Shown piece by piece: positions 9,030 to 17,509 of a DNA stretch of 64,000 nucleotides; position 1 is the stretch's first letter; every line of letters starts with the position of its first letter. Below the pieces are notes generated by a model. It was given only the letters and a program-made list of their open reading frames with translations. It was not told the DNA's origin and did not search any database. The DNA is from [Actinomadura] parvosata subsp. kistnae (GTDB lineage Bacteria > Actinomycetota > Actinomycetes > Streptosporangiales > Streptosporangiaceae). The translations under genes were made by a program, and so were the position numbers. Where the stretch lies: contig NZ_OOHJ01000018.1 of the NCBI RefSeq assembly GCF_900323885.1, positions 1,661,001 to 1,725,000 of the forward strand, read 5' to 3'.

Positions 9030-9896
9030 GTGAGCGACAGCGACCAGATCACGGGCGCGGCGCCTGTGGTCAGCGCGCTTGCCCAGCCGGTAAAACCTGC
9101 TGAACAAGATCTTTTCGATCTTGACGCGCTGACTTGCTCCGAGATGGCGCAGGCGATCTCGGCGTCGCACGCAGCGGAGGCGAGCCAGCTTCGGGAAAAC
9201 CTGGAACGTCGCGCGGCCGACCAGCGGCTACGCGATGAGATGGCTCTGTACGACTTCAGCGGAGAGAAGTATCGACAGTTCGAGAACGAGTTGGCCCGCT
9301 ACGGCATGTCAGTGCTTCGTGGCTGGATGTACACCGGATACATCTTCAAACTCACCGCCACTCGCAGACTCTTCCTGACACCCACCGATGCGGAGCTCGA
9401 AGAGCTGCACCGCGACTCAGATGCCCGCGAGGAGTTGGCCACGATGACTGTCGCACTCGCCCTCCCGCGATTCCGCCGACACGCACTCGTCGAGGGCGGC
9501 TGGCGCTACGAGGGCGGCGCGAGCCTTCCCACCTACTTCATGGGAGCGTGCCTGTTCGTCTTCCCCAACGAGTTCCGCAGGCGCCGAGCACAGCAGAAGA
9601 AGTGGTCCCGGGCACTCGCCCGAGAGGCCATCATGCTGGCCCCGGACGCCGGCAGCACCGCCGACTTGGAGTCTCAGGCACTGGGCCGGATCCGCGTTCG
9701 TGATGATCTGCGCCGTACCGGTGAACGCACCCGCGCGATTGTCGCCCTCACCCTCGACGGCTACAGCCAAGAGGAAATCGCCGAGTTGCTCGGCGAAGCC
9801 TCAGTCCGGGCAGTCGAGGGGGCACTGTATCGGTGGAGAAAGAGCGAACAGCAACACGCCCCTGAAGGAGGGATCTCTCGTGAATGGCGCGGCTGA
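9030..9896 (+). CDS. Sigma-factor-like regulator with C-terminal region-4-type HTH
   Basis: The product is 288 residues from GTG 9030, with GAAAGG upstream. It has an acidic, helical N-terminal part, a middle part with FENELARYGMSVLRGW and ASLPTYFMGACLFVFPNEFRR, and a C-terminal HTH (RTRAIVALTLDGYSQEEIAELLG ... VEGALYRWRK, about 230-278) like sigma region 4. Regions 2.1-2.4 are poorly conserved, so it may be a transcription factor derived from an ECF sigma rather than a working sigma. It overlaps the TetR gene behind it by 17 bases, so the two are probably co-translated and act together. Targets are unknown; the divergent small membrane protein is a candidate. Confidence 0.7.
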   Translation: MSDSDQITGAAPVVSALAQPVKPAEQDLFDLDALTCSEMAQAISASHAAEASQLRENLERRAADQRLRDEMALYDFSGEKYRQFENELARYGMSVLRGWMYTGYIFKLTATRRLFLTPTDAELEELHRDSDAREELATMTVALALPRFRRHALVEGGWRYEGGASLPTYFMGACLFVFPNEFRRRRAQQKKWSRALAREAIMLAPDAGSTADLESQALGRIRVRDDLRRTGERTRAIVALTLDGYSQEEIAELLGEASVRAVEGALYRWRKSEQQHAPEGGISREWRG

Positions 9897-10614
9897 TGAG
9901 CCGTTCGAAGAGCTGATCGAACGGTCCTCGCTTGGCGCGCCCGGTGCACGTCAGCTTCGACAGCGCACCCCCCAGCCGAAGACCGACGAGCTCCGCCGCA
10001 TCCAAGAGCAGCGGGCCCGACGGTATGTAGGGCTGAGCGCAGAACAACGGCTGGCGGATCGACGTGAGCGGCTCCTCACCGCCGCGTACACCCTGTTCGC
10101 GAAGCCGGGCTTTCACGCCACCACCATCGAACGACTTTGTTCGGAAGCTCGCATCTCAAGCAGAGCCTTCTACGAGTGCTTCAGCGGGCGCGAGCGACTG
10201 CTCCAGTCATTGTACGAGCGCGTCGTGGACGACGTCCTTACCCAGGTCACCAAAGCGATGGAAGAGGCTACAGCGCCTGAAGCTCAGTTCGTCGACGGCA
10301 TAACGCGATACATCCACTTCACCATCGCGGACTGGCGACGGGCGCGCATCATGCATGTGGAAGCAGCTCAAACCAGTTCCATCGAAGAGGCCCGGCGACA
10401 GGCTCTCAGACGCTTCGCCGAGGTCTTTCATAGAGTTGTGACCAACTTGCCCGGAGGTCGCTCCCGAGATCCGTACCTGTATGCCCTAGGGGTGCACGGT
10501 GTGCTCCACGAACTCATCTGCGAGTGGCTAGAAGCCGAGAAGTCACCGCCAACTGAAGTGCTCGTCGGGACCGTCGTTGACATCTTCCTGGGAAGCGCTC
10601 GTACAGCACGTTGA
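9880..10614 (+). CDS. TetR/AcrR family regulator
   Basis: GTG 9880 is chosen because AAGGAGG sits eight bases upstream (9865-9872), inside the end of the preceding gene; this gives 244 residues. After a polar N-terminal extension of about 55 residues comes a clear TetR HTH (RRERLLTAAYTLFAKPGFHATTIERLC, then ISSRAFYECFSGRERLLQSLYERVV, about 64-120). The helical effector domain follows. The long extension and the coupling to a sigma-like protein are unusual for the family and suggest a joint regulator. No ligand can be predicted. HerA lies convergent, with only seven bases between. Confidence 0.85.
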   Translation: MNGAADEPFEELIERSSLGAPGARQLRQRTPQPKTDELRRIQEQRARRYVGLSAEQRLADRRERLLTAAYTLFAKPGFHATTIERLCSEARISSRAFYECFSGRERLLQSLYERVVDDVLTQVTKAMEEATAPEAQFVDGITRYIHFTIADWRRARIMHVEAAQTSSIEEARRQALRRFAEVFHRVVTNLPGGRSRDPYLYALGVHGVLHELICEWLEAEKSPPTEVLVGTVVDIFLGSARTAR

Positions 10615-10621
10615 GCGTTCG

Positions 10622-12418
10622 TTATGCCGTGTGCATGCGCCGGGAACGCGCCGGACGCATCTGTACGAAGACCGGGTTGCGGAACACCGAGCCCGTCAGC
10701 AGGCATTGCCCCTGCCCCAGCGCGGGAACCGTCGACCACAGCGCCTCGTGCACGCCGCCCGTGGTGGCGCGTACCGGGGCGAGGTTACCGGCCGACTTGA
10801 GCTGATGGATGAACCGCGTGTTCGCCAGCTCGAACAATTCCTCCGGCACATGCCCGGGCTGCTGTGACACCAGCACCAGGCCCATCCACCGCTTGCGGCC
10901 ACGACGGCTGATGACCTGCAGTTGGTCCAGCACCGCGCGCATCCGGCCCGCACTGGCTCGGGAGACGAACGTGTGCACCTCTTCGATCACCACCAGCACC
11001 GGTGGACGCGGCCGGCCGTCCTTGCCGATGGGTTCGCCACGAGCGACCGCGATCACCCGGTCGAACAGGGCCTGCAGCAGGAAGGAGATGGCGATGTTGC
11101 GGGCGCTGTCGTTGGTCTCGCTCACGTCGAAGACGCTCAGGCGCCGCTTGACGAGCAGCTCGTCCACGTCCAGGTACGGGGTGTTCCTCGTGGGCCCCCA
11201 GTCGAGCATCTCGGACCTACCGAGCTTGTACAGCTTGTTCCGCAAGGTGGACGCGGTGGCCTTCTCCGTGGAGAGGAGTTTCGGCGAGAGCAGGGGCATG
11301 CCGCCCGTGGTCGGGTCCTCCTGCAAGCCGTCGATCAGGTCGCTGAGGTCGTACGGACGGGCAGGAGGAGGCGGTGCCGGAGCGGCGAGGGCGCCCATCC
11401 TGGCCGGCCGGGAGGCCCTCTCCGCATTGCGCCGGGCCTGGCCCGTGATGGCTCCCCACATTCTCACCTGGGGTTCGGTGAATTCGAGCACGTCTGCGAC
11501 GATTTCCTCGGGCACGTCGGCGATCGGCACCTTGAAGGGCAGAGGGTTGGGCGCATCGGTCATACCGGCGTTGGGCACGTACACCCGGAAGTCCGGGATG
11601 CCGCGCGGACGCCGCTCGTCGAAACGTTCCTCCAGCAGGCGCGCGAGGTGCGGCTCGTCGTTCCCCTGGTCCATCCGTACGTACTCGCCCTCGACGTCGA
11701 TGGCGACCACCGCCCAGCCGGCCCGAATGGCCTCCTCCATCAGCACCTGCGTGGTGTTGGACTTGCCCGATCCCACAGTGCCGAAGATGCCTGCGTTACG
11801 CGGCAGGAACCCCTTGTTCGCCGAATCAACCTCGACTCTCACGTCGTCGTAGCCGAGCAGCGAGCCCAGTTGCATGTCCCCTTCGATGCCCAGCATCCGG
11901 CGTAGCCGGTCGCTGGGATAGATGAATACCTGGGAGTACGGCCGGGGGCGGGTCGAGGTGGGGAGCACGTTCTCCGAAGGGGTGACCTCGCCGAGAATCT
12001 CGATCGTGCCTGCGGCGTAATAGGTGGGCCGGAACTGGGTGCGTTCTGGATGGAGCAGGGTGGTGCGGCTGATGGCCGAGTCGGGGCCGATCTCGTGCGG
12101 GCTGTGGAAGGGGCCTTCGACGACGCGTCCCAGGAAGGTGATGCCTTGTTCGGTGTCGTTGACGCCTACGTAGGCGTCGCGGCGGAAATGGCGGCGCAGT
12201 TGTTCGGAGACCATGACGCCGCTGCTGGTGTTGTCCGTCCCAGGCCCATCGAAGGCGACGAAACCGAGCGTGATCAGCGAGCGGGCGAGGCTGGCCTTGG
12301 TCGCCTCGAGTTCTTCAGCGGGAATCTCCTGGTCTGTGGGGGCAGGCGCGTCGTGCTGGTCTTCCGGCTCTTCCAGCGGTTCTTCGGCCTCGGCTTCGAC
12401 CTCGGTGTCCGAGCTCAT
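10622..12418 (-). CDS. herA: HerA-like hexameric DNA translocase/ATPase (DUF87)
   Basis: The product is 598 residues; ATG 12418 overlaps the NurA-like stop by four bases (ATGA). An acidic N-terminal 45 residues (many Glu) precede a HerA-type beta-barrel and the RecA-fold core. Walker A is GTVGSGKSN (residues 213-221), Walker B is PPVLVVIEEVHTF (about residue 500), and a typical SQQPGHVPEELFELANT motif follows. HerA forms hexameric rings that move DNA and work with the NurA nuclease in end resection in archaea. In bacteria HerA is often found in phage-defence systems with a nuclease partner. The coupling to a NurA-like gene supports a two-protein complex. The surrounding helicase and nuclease genes suggest defence; that is inference. 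Confidence 0.85.
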   Translation of the reverse strand: MSSDTEVEAEAEEPLEEPEDQHDAPAPTDQEIPAEELEATKASLARSLITLGFVAFDGPGTDNTSSGVMVSEQLRRHFRRDAYVGVNDTEQGITFLGRVVEGPFHSPHEIGPDSAISRTTLLHPERTQFRPTYYAAGTIEILGEVTPSENVLPTSTRPRPYSQVFIYPSDRLRRMLGIEGDMQLGSLLGYDDVRVEVDSANKGFLPRNAGIFGTVGSGKSNTTQVLMEEAIRAGWAVVAIDVEGEYVRMDQGNDEPHLARLLEERFDERRPRGIPDFRVYVPNAGMTDAPNPLPFKVPIADVPEEIVADVLEFTEPQVRMWGAITGQARRNAERASRPARMGALAAPAPPPPARPYDLSDLIDGLQEDPTTGGMPLLSPKLLSTEKATASTLRNKLYKLGRSEMLDWGPTRNTPYLDVDELLVKRRLSVFDVSETNDSARNIAISFLLQALFDRVIAVARGEPIGKDGRPRPPVLVVIEEVHTFVSRASAGRMRAVLDQLQVISRRGRKRWMGLVLVSQQPGHVPEELFELANTRFIHQLKSAGNLAPVRATTGGVHEALWSTVPALGQGQCLLTGSVFRNPVFVQMRPARSRRMHTA

Positions 12419-13539
12419 CCTCGTGTCCTCCGTGGGTCCAGATCGGTGAGTCCGTGCTCCACCCCGAGTTCCATCAAGCGCGTTTCGACGAACGTCCGGA
12501 ACTCCCCGCCCTTGAACATCGTGCGGGCCACGTTGTCGGCGAGGTCGATGTGGAACGGAAAGCCGCGCGCGGTCACAGGCGCGCCGGTGTCCGGCAGGCC
12601 ACGCGTCCAGAGCGCGTCGGCGAGGAAGAGCGCCGCCGCCTCCTCGACCCGCTCCCGGTGGCACTCCAGCAGAAACGGACGGTGCCCGGCCTTGATGAGC
12701 AGAATGGTGACTTCCGGCCCCACCTCTGCGATGAAGGCCCGGAACCTGGCGCGGTCCAGGTTGTTGAACCCCGCCTTGGTCGTCCCTGCCCCCTCATCGC
12801 CGTCCAGGAAACCGGTGAGGTCGTCGGCCAGCGTCCGCAACTCGATGAACTCCCCCGGCTCCAGGACGATGCCGGCGTTGAGAACGTCCAGGTCCTCGGG
12901 GCTTTCGCTGACCGCGATGAACCGCTGGTCCTTGATGTAGTGGCGGACGAGTTCGAAGACGGGCGGCAGGTTCTCCCGCGGATGCCCCACGCCCGTACGG
13001 AGTTCGAAGGGAACCAGTTCCCCGTGGATCATCCGCCAGTCGGCCTCTTGCGCAAGCAGGAGCTTGCGTTCGCCGAAGAGCATGAGGGCGCGGCTGGCCA
13101 GGTTGGAGGTGCCGTGCACCTTGCGGAGATTGTCGAAGAACTCCCTGGCCGTGTCACCAGTGCTGGTCAGCTCGTGCTCGAACACCCTCGTCACGAGCCC
13201 GACGGATTCGCCGGTATTGGTAACGATCACCACGCCCACCTGGACCTTCGTACCGCTCAGGAGGGGTACGGCGGCGAGCGTCCCATCGGAGGCGGCGACG
13301 ATCCCGGTGCCCAGGAGATGCTTGGCCCATTGCATCTTCTCAGGCGACGGCCGGCGGATCTGGGCGCTTAAATCCGGATTCTCCGCCAATATCTCGGCAC
13401 GGAGCTGCTCACGCCGCGCGTGTGAGGCCAGAACGGCCACATCGACCCGGTCCCTCAGGTGGTCGACATACTTTTCGAGCTCCATCCATGGCGCGACCGA
13501 CAGGATGTCGGCAAGGCTTTGCGCGTCACGCTGTTCCAC
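12415..13539 (-). CDS. nurA: NurA-like nuclease, partner of HerA
   Basis: Start GTG 13539 has GGAGG four bases upstream, while the ATG at 13572 has no site; the product is 374 residues. The NurA fold is suggested by the early acidic strand IVAASDGTLAAVPLLSG (Asp85, the NurA motif I metal ligand) followed by KVQVGVVIVTN, and by the C-terminal FPFHIDLADNVARTM motif. NurA is a Mn-dependent 5'-3' exonuclease and endonuclease that resects DNA with HerA. The four-base overlap with herA implies matched expression. Bacterial copies are commonly annotated as hypothetical proteins, so the call relies on the motif and the HerA neighbour. Confidence 0.7.
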   Translation of the reverse strand: MEQRDAQSLADILSVAPWMELEKYVDHLRDRVDVAVLASHARREQLRAEILAENPDLSAQIRRPSPEKMQWAKHLLGTGIVAASDGTLAAVPLLSGTKVQVGVVIVTNTGESVGLVTRVFEHELTSTGDTAREFFDNLRKVHGTSNLASRALMLFGERKLLLAQEADWRMIHGELVPFELRTGVGHPRENLPPVFELVRHYIKDQRFIAVSESPEDLDVLNAGIVLEPGEFIELRTLADDLTGFLDGDEGAGTTKAGFNNLDRARFRAFIAEVGPEVTILLIKAGHRPFLLECHRERVEEAAALFLADALWTRGLPDTGAPVTARGFPFHIDLADNVARTMFKGGEFRTFVETRLMELGVEHGLTDLDPRRTRG

Positions 13540-13583
13540 TGGACCTCCAGCTCCTCCAGTGACGCTTCGCAACCGATCACCAC

Positions 13584-13598
13584 ACTCTGTTGCAGAGT
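13584..13598. promoter_or_regulatory. Inverted repeat upstream of nurA-herA
   Basis: ACTCTG-TTG-CAGAGT is a perfect 6-bp dyad 45 bases upstream of the nurA start, within the 143-base gap to the next minus-strand gene. It could be an operator or a weak terminator for the upstream gene. Confidence 0.3.
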
Positions 13599-13682
13599 AA
13601 CCACGTGTCCGACGAAGTTCCAGGTCTCATAAGCACCAGGTCACTGTCGAAGGAAGCCGCACGCACGAATGCTTGATCTCGC

Positions 13683-14972
13683 CTATTCGGGGTTGTCCAA
13701 AGCGGCCGAGAGATTCCCTGTCCGTAGCTCCCGCTGATCGACCCATTTCTTTCCTTCGGCGGCGATCGCTTCCAGGACATGAAGGGTGTGAGGCAGTCCT
13801 GCGGCGTCCAGCGACACTTCGGACACCGCTCCGGGACGCTCTCCGTGTTGTAGTTCTTCCACCCCCGAGTTCACCTCGACACTGATCTCGTTGCCGTTGA
13901 CGAGCGAGAGCTGGAAATCGCGCCCGCCGTCGTCCGACTGCTTGACGCTTACGGACGCGACCGCTTCGAAGCGGTAGTTGAGCCGCTGCCGGTTGTGGAA
14001 GGCGCCTTTCAAGAAGTCGAGGGTGACAGTGAACTGGCGCACCCCTTCCTCAGTGACGAGGAAGACCAGGAGCTGGTACTTCGTGTAGCGCCACGGACCT
14101 CCACGCAGCCGTGCGCGTTCGCTCCCCCGGGCGGGAGCCTCGATGAAGGCGTGCGCGATGACACCGCTCATGGTCAGCCTGTAATGCCGCAATGCCTCCT
14201 CCAGGAGCACTTTGCGGTCGCAGTCCAGCCAGGCTGCCATTTCCTCGTCATCAGGCTTGTCCTCCAGCCTTGCTCGCCACCTCGCCAGCGCCTCCAAATC
14301 ACTCTGGTAGGCCGAGAGGTTCTCAGCCCGGTCGGCGGCGTACCGGCGACGCTCCAGGACGATGCGCAGCCAGGTGCGAGCGCAGAACCACCCGGCGATC
14401 AGTAGGAGGAGAATCGTGCCGATCGCACGAGGCTCGACCGGCACGATGCCGGCAGCGGCCCAGCCGCCTGCACCTGCGAGGGTGAGCAGTCCGAGTGTCG
14501 CCCGCGCTTTCGTCCCGAGGGGAGTGGCAAGTTCCCGGCGGTAGCTCCACAGCATGCCTTGCCTGCGGCGCGTGGCGGCCTTGCCCGCCCGGTGCCGGAT
14601 GAGCCAGGCGATCTTCTCGACTCCGACTCGGGTCTCACCGTAGACCTCCGTGAGCTCGTCGCGCAGGCTCCGGCGTATGCCCTCCGTTTCGGCTTCCCAC
14701 TGGTCGTGGTCCATGCCGGGAGGAATGTACTTGGCGAAATAGTGGTTGATCCGGTGCTCGACCTTCTTCGCGAAATTGCCCCGCTCCACCTTGGTCTTGC
14801 GTTTCGGGGGCTTCTTGGCGCGGCGGCGGCCGACGACTACGCGCTCAGTCTTTGTTGTGCGTACCCGGTACTCCCTGTCCTTGGCACGGCGGCGTACGAC
14901 GCGGTGGCGCCAGCGCGCGGTGTCTCGCATGCCGACCGCAGCGCCGGCGATGGCCAGCACGTAGGCGGCCAT
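13683..14972 (-). CDS. Two-segment membrane protein of unknown function in the HerA-NurA neighbourhood
   Basis: The product is 429 residues from ATG 14972. A short hydrophobic start (AAYVLAIAGAAVG) leads to a very basic region (about residues 20-65, many Arg/Lys). Then come a helical part (HYFAKYIPP...), a second hydrophobic stretch (TLGLLTLAGAGGWAAA through AIGTILLLLIAGWF, about 155-200), and a soluble C-terminal domain containing YTKYQLLVFLVTEEGVRQFTVTLDFLKG and a beta-rich end. I do not recognise a family. Its start overlaps that of the divergent helicase. It probably belongs to the same island and could tether the nuclease machinery to the membrane, but that is only inferred from position. 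A later start such as MRDTARW would remove the first helix. Confidence 0.55.
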   Translation of the reverse strand: MAAYVLAIAGAAVGMRDTARWRHRVVRRRAKDREYRVRTTKTERVVVGRRRAKKPPKRKTKVERGNFAKKVEHRINHYFAKYIPPGMDHDQWEAETEGIRRSLRDELTEVYGETRVGVEKIAWLIRHRAGKAATRRRQGMLWSYRRELATPLGTKARATLGLLTLAGAGGWAAAGIVPVEPRAIGTILLLLIAGWFCARTWLRIVLERRRYAADRAENLSAYQSDLEALARWRARLEDKPDDEEMAAWLDCDRKVLLEEALRHYRLTMSGVIAHAFIEAPARGSERARLRGGPWRYTKYQLLVFLVTEEGVRQFTVTLDFLKGAFHNRQRLNYRFEAVASVSVKQSDDGGRDFQLSLVNGNEISVEVNSGVEELQHGERPGAVSEVSLDAAGLPHTLHVLEAIAAEGKKWVDQRELRTGNLSAALDNPE

Positions 14973-17460
14973 GAGAAGCGCCCGGGTATCGCGTCGGCGC
15001 GAGCATGACGACGACGGCAGCACCGACTTCCTGAACAGCTTCATCATCCACGATCTCGAACGCGTGGCCTCCGCCGTCCGGGCAGGCGCCTATGGCGCTG
15101 CCCTGGACGCCTATCTGCGGATGCCGGAGCCGCCCCGTACGGACCTGCGCAAGGAGCCGCAGGTGGTCTTCGACCACGTGGCGCCCGAACGTGTCCCCGC
15201 GGGACGGTGGCCTCAGGGGCCGAGCCTGCCGCTCGCGCTGAGCCAGCAGTTCGCGGTCAACACGATCATGTCCGAGCTGGCCCCGGGGGCGGGCTTGTTC
15301 GCCGTCAACGGGCCTCCGGGCACCGGCAAGACGACGATGCTCAGGGATCTGATCGCGGCCAACGTCGTGGAGCGCGCACTGCGCCTGTCCAGGCTGCCCA
15401 GCACCGAGGCCGCGTTCACCGGAGAGATGCGCTGGCAGACAGGCGGATTCCGGCGGGTGGTGAGCCTGTGGCGCGAAGAGCTCACCGGCTTCGAGATGGT
15501 GGTCACCTCGGCCAACAACGGGGCCGTGGAGAACGTCACGACCGAGATCCCCGGGCAGAAGGCGATCGACGCGCTCTGGCGAGGGGAGGCCGCCTACTTC
15601 GACGAGGTGGCGACCCGGGTGCTCGGCGAGCCCGCGTGGGGCCTGGTGGCCGCCAAGCTGGGCAGGAAGTCGTACCGCATGGAGTTCGTCAGCAAGGCCT
15701 GGTACGGCACCGCCGACGAGCCCGGCCTGCGGATGAGCTTCGAAACCTGGCAGAGCACCGTGACGGACTCGTGGGCGACGGCCGTCGAGTCGTTCACCCT
15801 CGCCTATGAACGCGTCCAGGCCCTCCGGCGCGAGCGGACTGTCGCCCACGACGCCTTGCGGGACCTGCCCGTACAGCAGCGCATCATCACCCGGACGACC
15901 GAGCAGATCACCGTCGTGGAGGAACGCCTCACCGCCCTCCGTACCGAGATCGACGACGCCGAACGTCTTGAGGAGGCGGCGCGGCAGGAACTCACCGCAC
16001 GCAAACGCAGCCGCCAGGAGCACCAGCAGTTCCAGCCGAGCCTGGTCACCGCGCTCTTCACACTCGGGAAGGCCTCCCGGGAGTGGCACGCGCAGGACCG
16101 CGCCCTGGCAGGCGACGTCCGGAGCGCCGAGCACGCGCTCGGCACCGCGACCGCGCGGCTGGAAGGACTCCGCCAGGCCGCCGCACAGCTCACCCGCGAG
16201 CGCGACTCCCTGCGCGCCGAGTCGCACACCGCCCGGTGCCGGCTGGCCGAGCTCCGGTCCCGGCTGGCCGTCCAGCGAGAGCGGCTCGGACGGTTCTTCC
16301 CGGACGAGCGCTGGTGGACCGATGAGAAGCACCGGGAAATGCACACGCCGTGGACCGACGAGGCCTGGAACCACGCCCGCACCGACCTGTTCGCGGAGGC
16401 CCTTCGCCTGCACCAGGCGTTCCTCCGGACAGAAGCGACGCGGATGCGCAGAAGCCTGCAAGCCGCCATGGACGTCGTCACTGGGGAAGTGCCCTCAGGC
16501 GTGCCGGAGCAGGCCGGACGGGCAGCGTGGCAGAGCCTGTTCTTCCTGGTCCCGGTCATCTCCACCACCTTCGCCTCCTTCGATCGCGTGTTCGCGCACC
16601 TCACACGGGAGGCGCTGGGCTGGTTGTTCATCGACGAGGCCGGCCAGGCCGCACCGCAGCTCGCGGCGGGCGCGATCTGGCGGTCCCGGCGAGTGGTGGC
16701 CGTAGGGGATCCGCTGCAGCTGGAGCCGGTGATGACGCTGCCGTTCGCCGCCCAGCAGGCACTGCGGCGGACGTTCGGCGTCCAGGAGGAGCACTGGCTG
16801 CCGGGACGCACCTCGGTTCAGCAACTGGCCGATCACACGAACGCGTACGGCACCTATCTACCCGGCGAGGACGCACCCGTCTGGGTCGGCGCGCCGCTGC
16901 GCGTCCACCGCCGCTGCGACGAGCCCATGTTCGGCATCTCCAACACCATCGCCTACGACGGGCTCATGGTCTACGGCAAGCACGCCGAATCGCCGATCGA
17001 GCTGCCGGAGAGCGTGTGGATCGACGTCGTCGGAGCCGGCTCCAGCGGGCACTGGATCCCCGAGGAAGGGGCCGCGCTGGCACGCATCCTGGCCCGGCTC
17101 GCCCGCGACGAGGTCCCGCCGCAGGACATCTTCGTGATCAGCCCGTTCCGGGACGTCGTCCGCGGGATGCAGCAGGTCGCGCGGCGCTTTCCCGGCGTGG
17201 AGGCGGGAACCGTCCACACGGCTCAGGGCAAGGAGGCCAAGGTGGTCATCCTCGTGTTGGGCGGTGATCCGCAACGGCCGGGCGCCAAGGCCTGGGCCGC
17301 CAAGCGCCCGAACCTGCTGAACGTCGCCGTCAGCCGTGCCAAGCGGCGCCTGTACGTCATCGGCGATCGGACGTCGTGGTCGACGCAGCGCTACTTCAAC
17401 GTCCTCGCCCGCGATCTCCCGAAACTCGTACTGCCGCCCGACGACCCCGCGGACCGCTGA
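14971..17460 (+). CDS. SF1 (UPF1/DNA2-like) helicase, possibly 5'-truncated
   Basis: The product is 829 residues. Walker A GPPGTGKTT is at residue 114, Walker B FIDEAGQAAPQ at about 553, GDPLQLEPV at about 580, TVHTAQGKEAKVVIL at about 748 and NVAVSRAKRRLYVIGD at about 785, the order expected for UPF1/DNA2-type SF1B helicases. Residues 270-470 are a long Arg/Glu-rich coiled-coil insertion (REERLTALRTEIDDAERLEE-like). Relatives I know carry a long N-terminal region before LNSFI.DDL; here only about 20 residues precede it, and an in-frame TAG lies just upstream at 14962. The gene may therefore have lost its 5' part. It is part of the nuclease island. Confidence 0.8.
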   Translation: MRSARVSRRREHDDDGSTDFLNSFIIHDLERVASAVRAGAYGAALDAYLRMPEPPRTDLRKEPQVVFDHVAPERVPAGRWPQGPSLPLALSQQFAVNTIMSELAPGAGLFAVNGPPGTGKTTMLRDLIAANVVERALRLSRLPSTEAAFTGEMRWQTGGFRRVVSLWREELTGFEMVVTSANNGAVENVTTEIPGQKAIDALWRGEAAYFDEVATRVLGEPAWGLVAAKLGRKSYRMEFVSKAWYGTADEPGLRMSFETWQSTVTDSWATAVESFTLAYERVQALRRERTVAHDALRDLPVQQRIITRTTEQITVVEERLTALRTEIDDAERLEEAARQELTARKRSRQEHQQFQPSLVTALFTLGKASREWHAQDRALAGDVRSAEHALGTATARLEGLRQAAAQLTRERDSLRAESHTARCRLAELRSRLAVQRERLGRFFPDERWWTDEKHREMHTPWTDEAWNHARTDLFAEALRLHQAFLRTEATRMRRSLQAAMDVVTGEVPSGVPEQAGRAAWQSLFFLVPVISTTFASFDRVFAHLTREALGWLFIDEAGQAAPQLAAGAIWRSRRVVAVGDPLQLEPVMTLPFAAQQALRRTFGVQEEHWLPGRTSVQQLADHTNAYGTYLPGEDAPVWVGAPLRVHRRCDEPMFGISNTIAYDGLMVYGKHAESPIELPESVWIDVVGAGSSGHWIPEEGAALARILARLARDEVPPQDIFVISPFRDVVRGMQQVARRFPGVEAGTVHTAQGKEAKVVILVLGGDPQRPGAKAWAAKRPNLLNVAVSRAKRRLYVIGDRTSWSTQRYFNVLARDLPKLVLPPDDPADR

Positions 17461-17509
17461 GCTGACCATCGAGCAACGCCTGGTTCCATCGACTGGCTGG
17501 AGGACGGCC

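Noticed and set aside
10622-12664. Longer start for HerA at 12664
   Set aside because: The extra residues overlap the NurA-like gene in another frame; ATG 12418 gives the normal ATGA overlap and a typical N-terminus.
14845-16461. Minus-strand frame opposite the helicase
   Set aside because: No motif; overlaps the conserved Walker A region of the helicase on the other strand.
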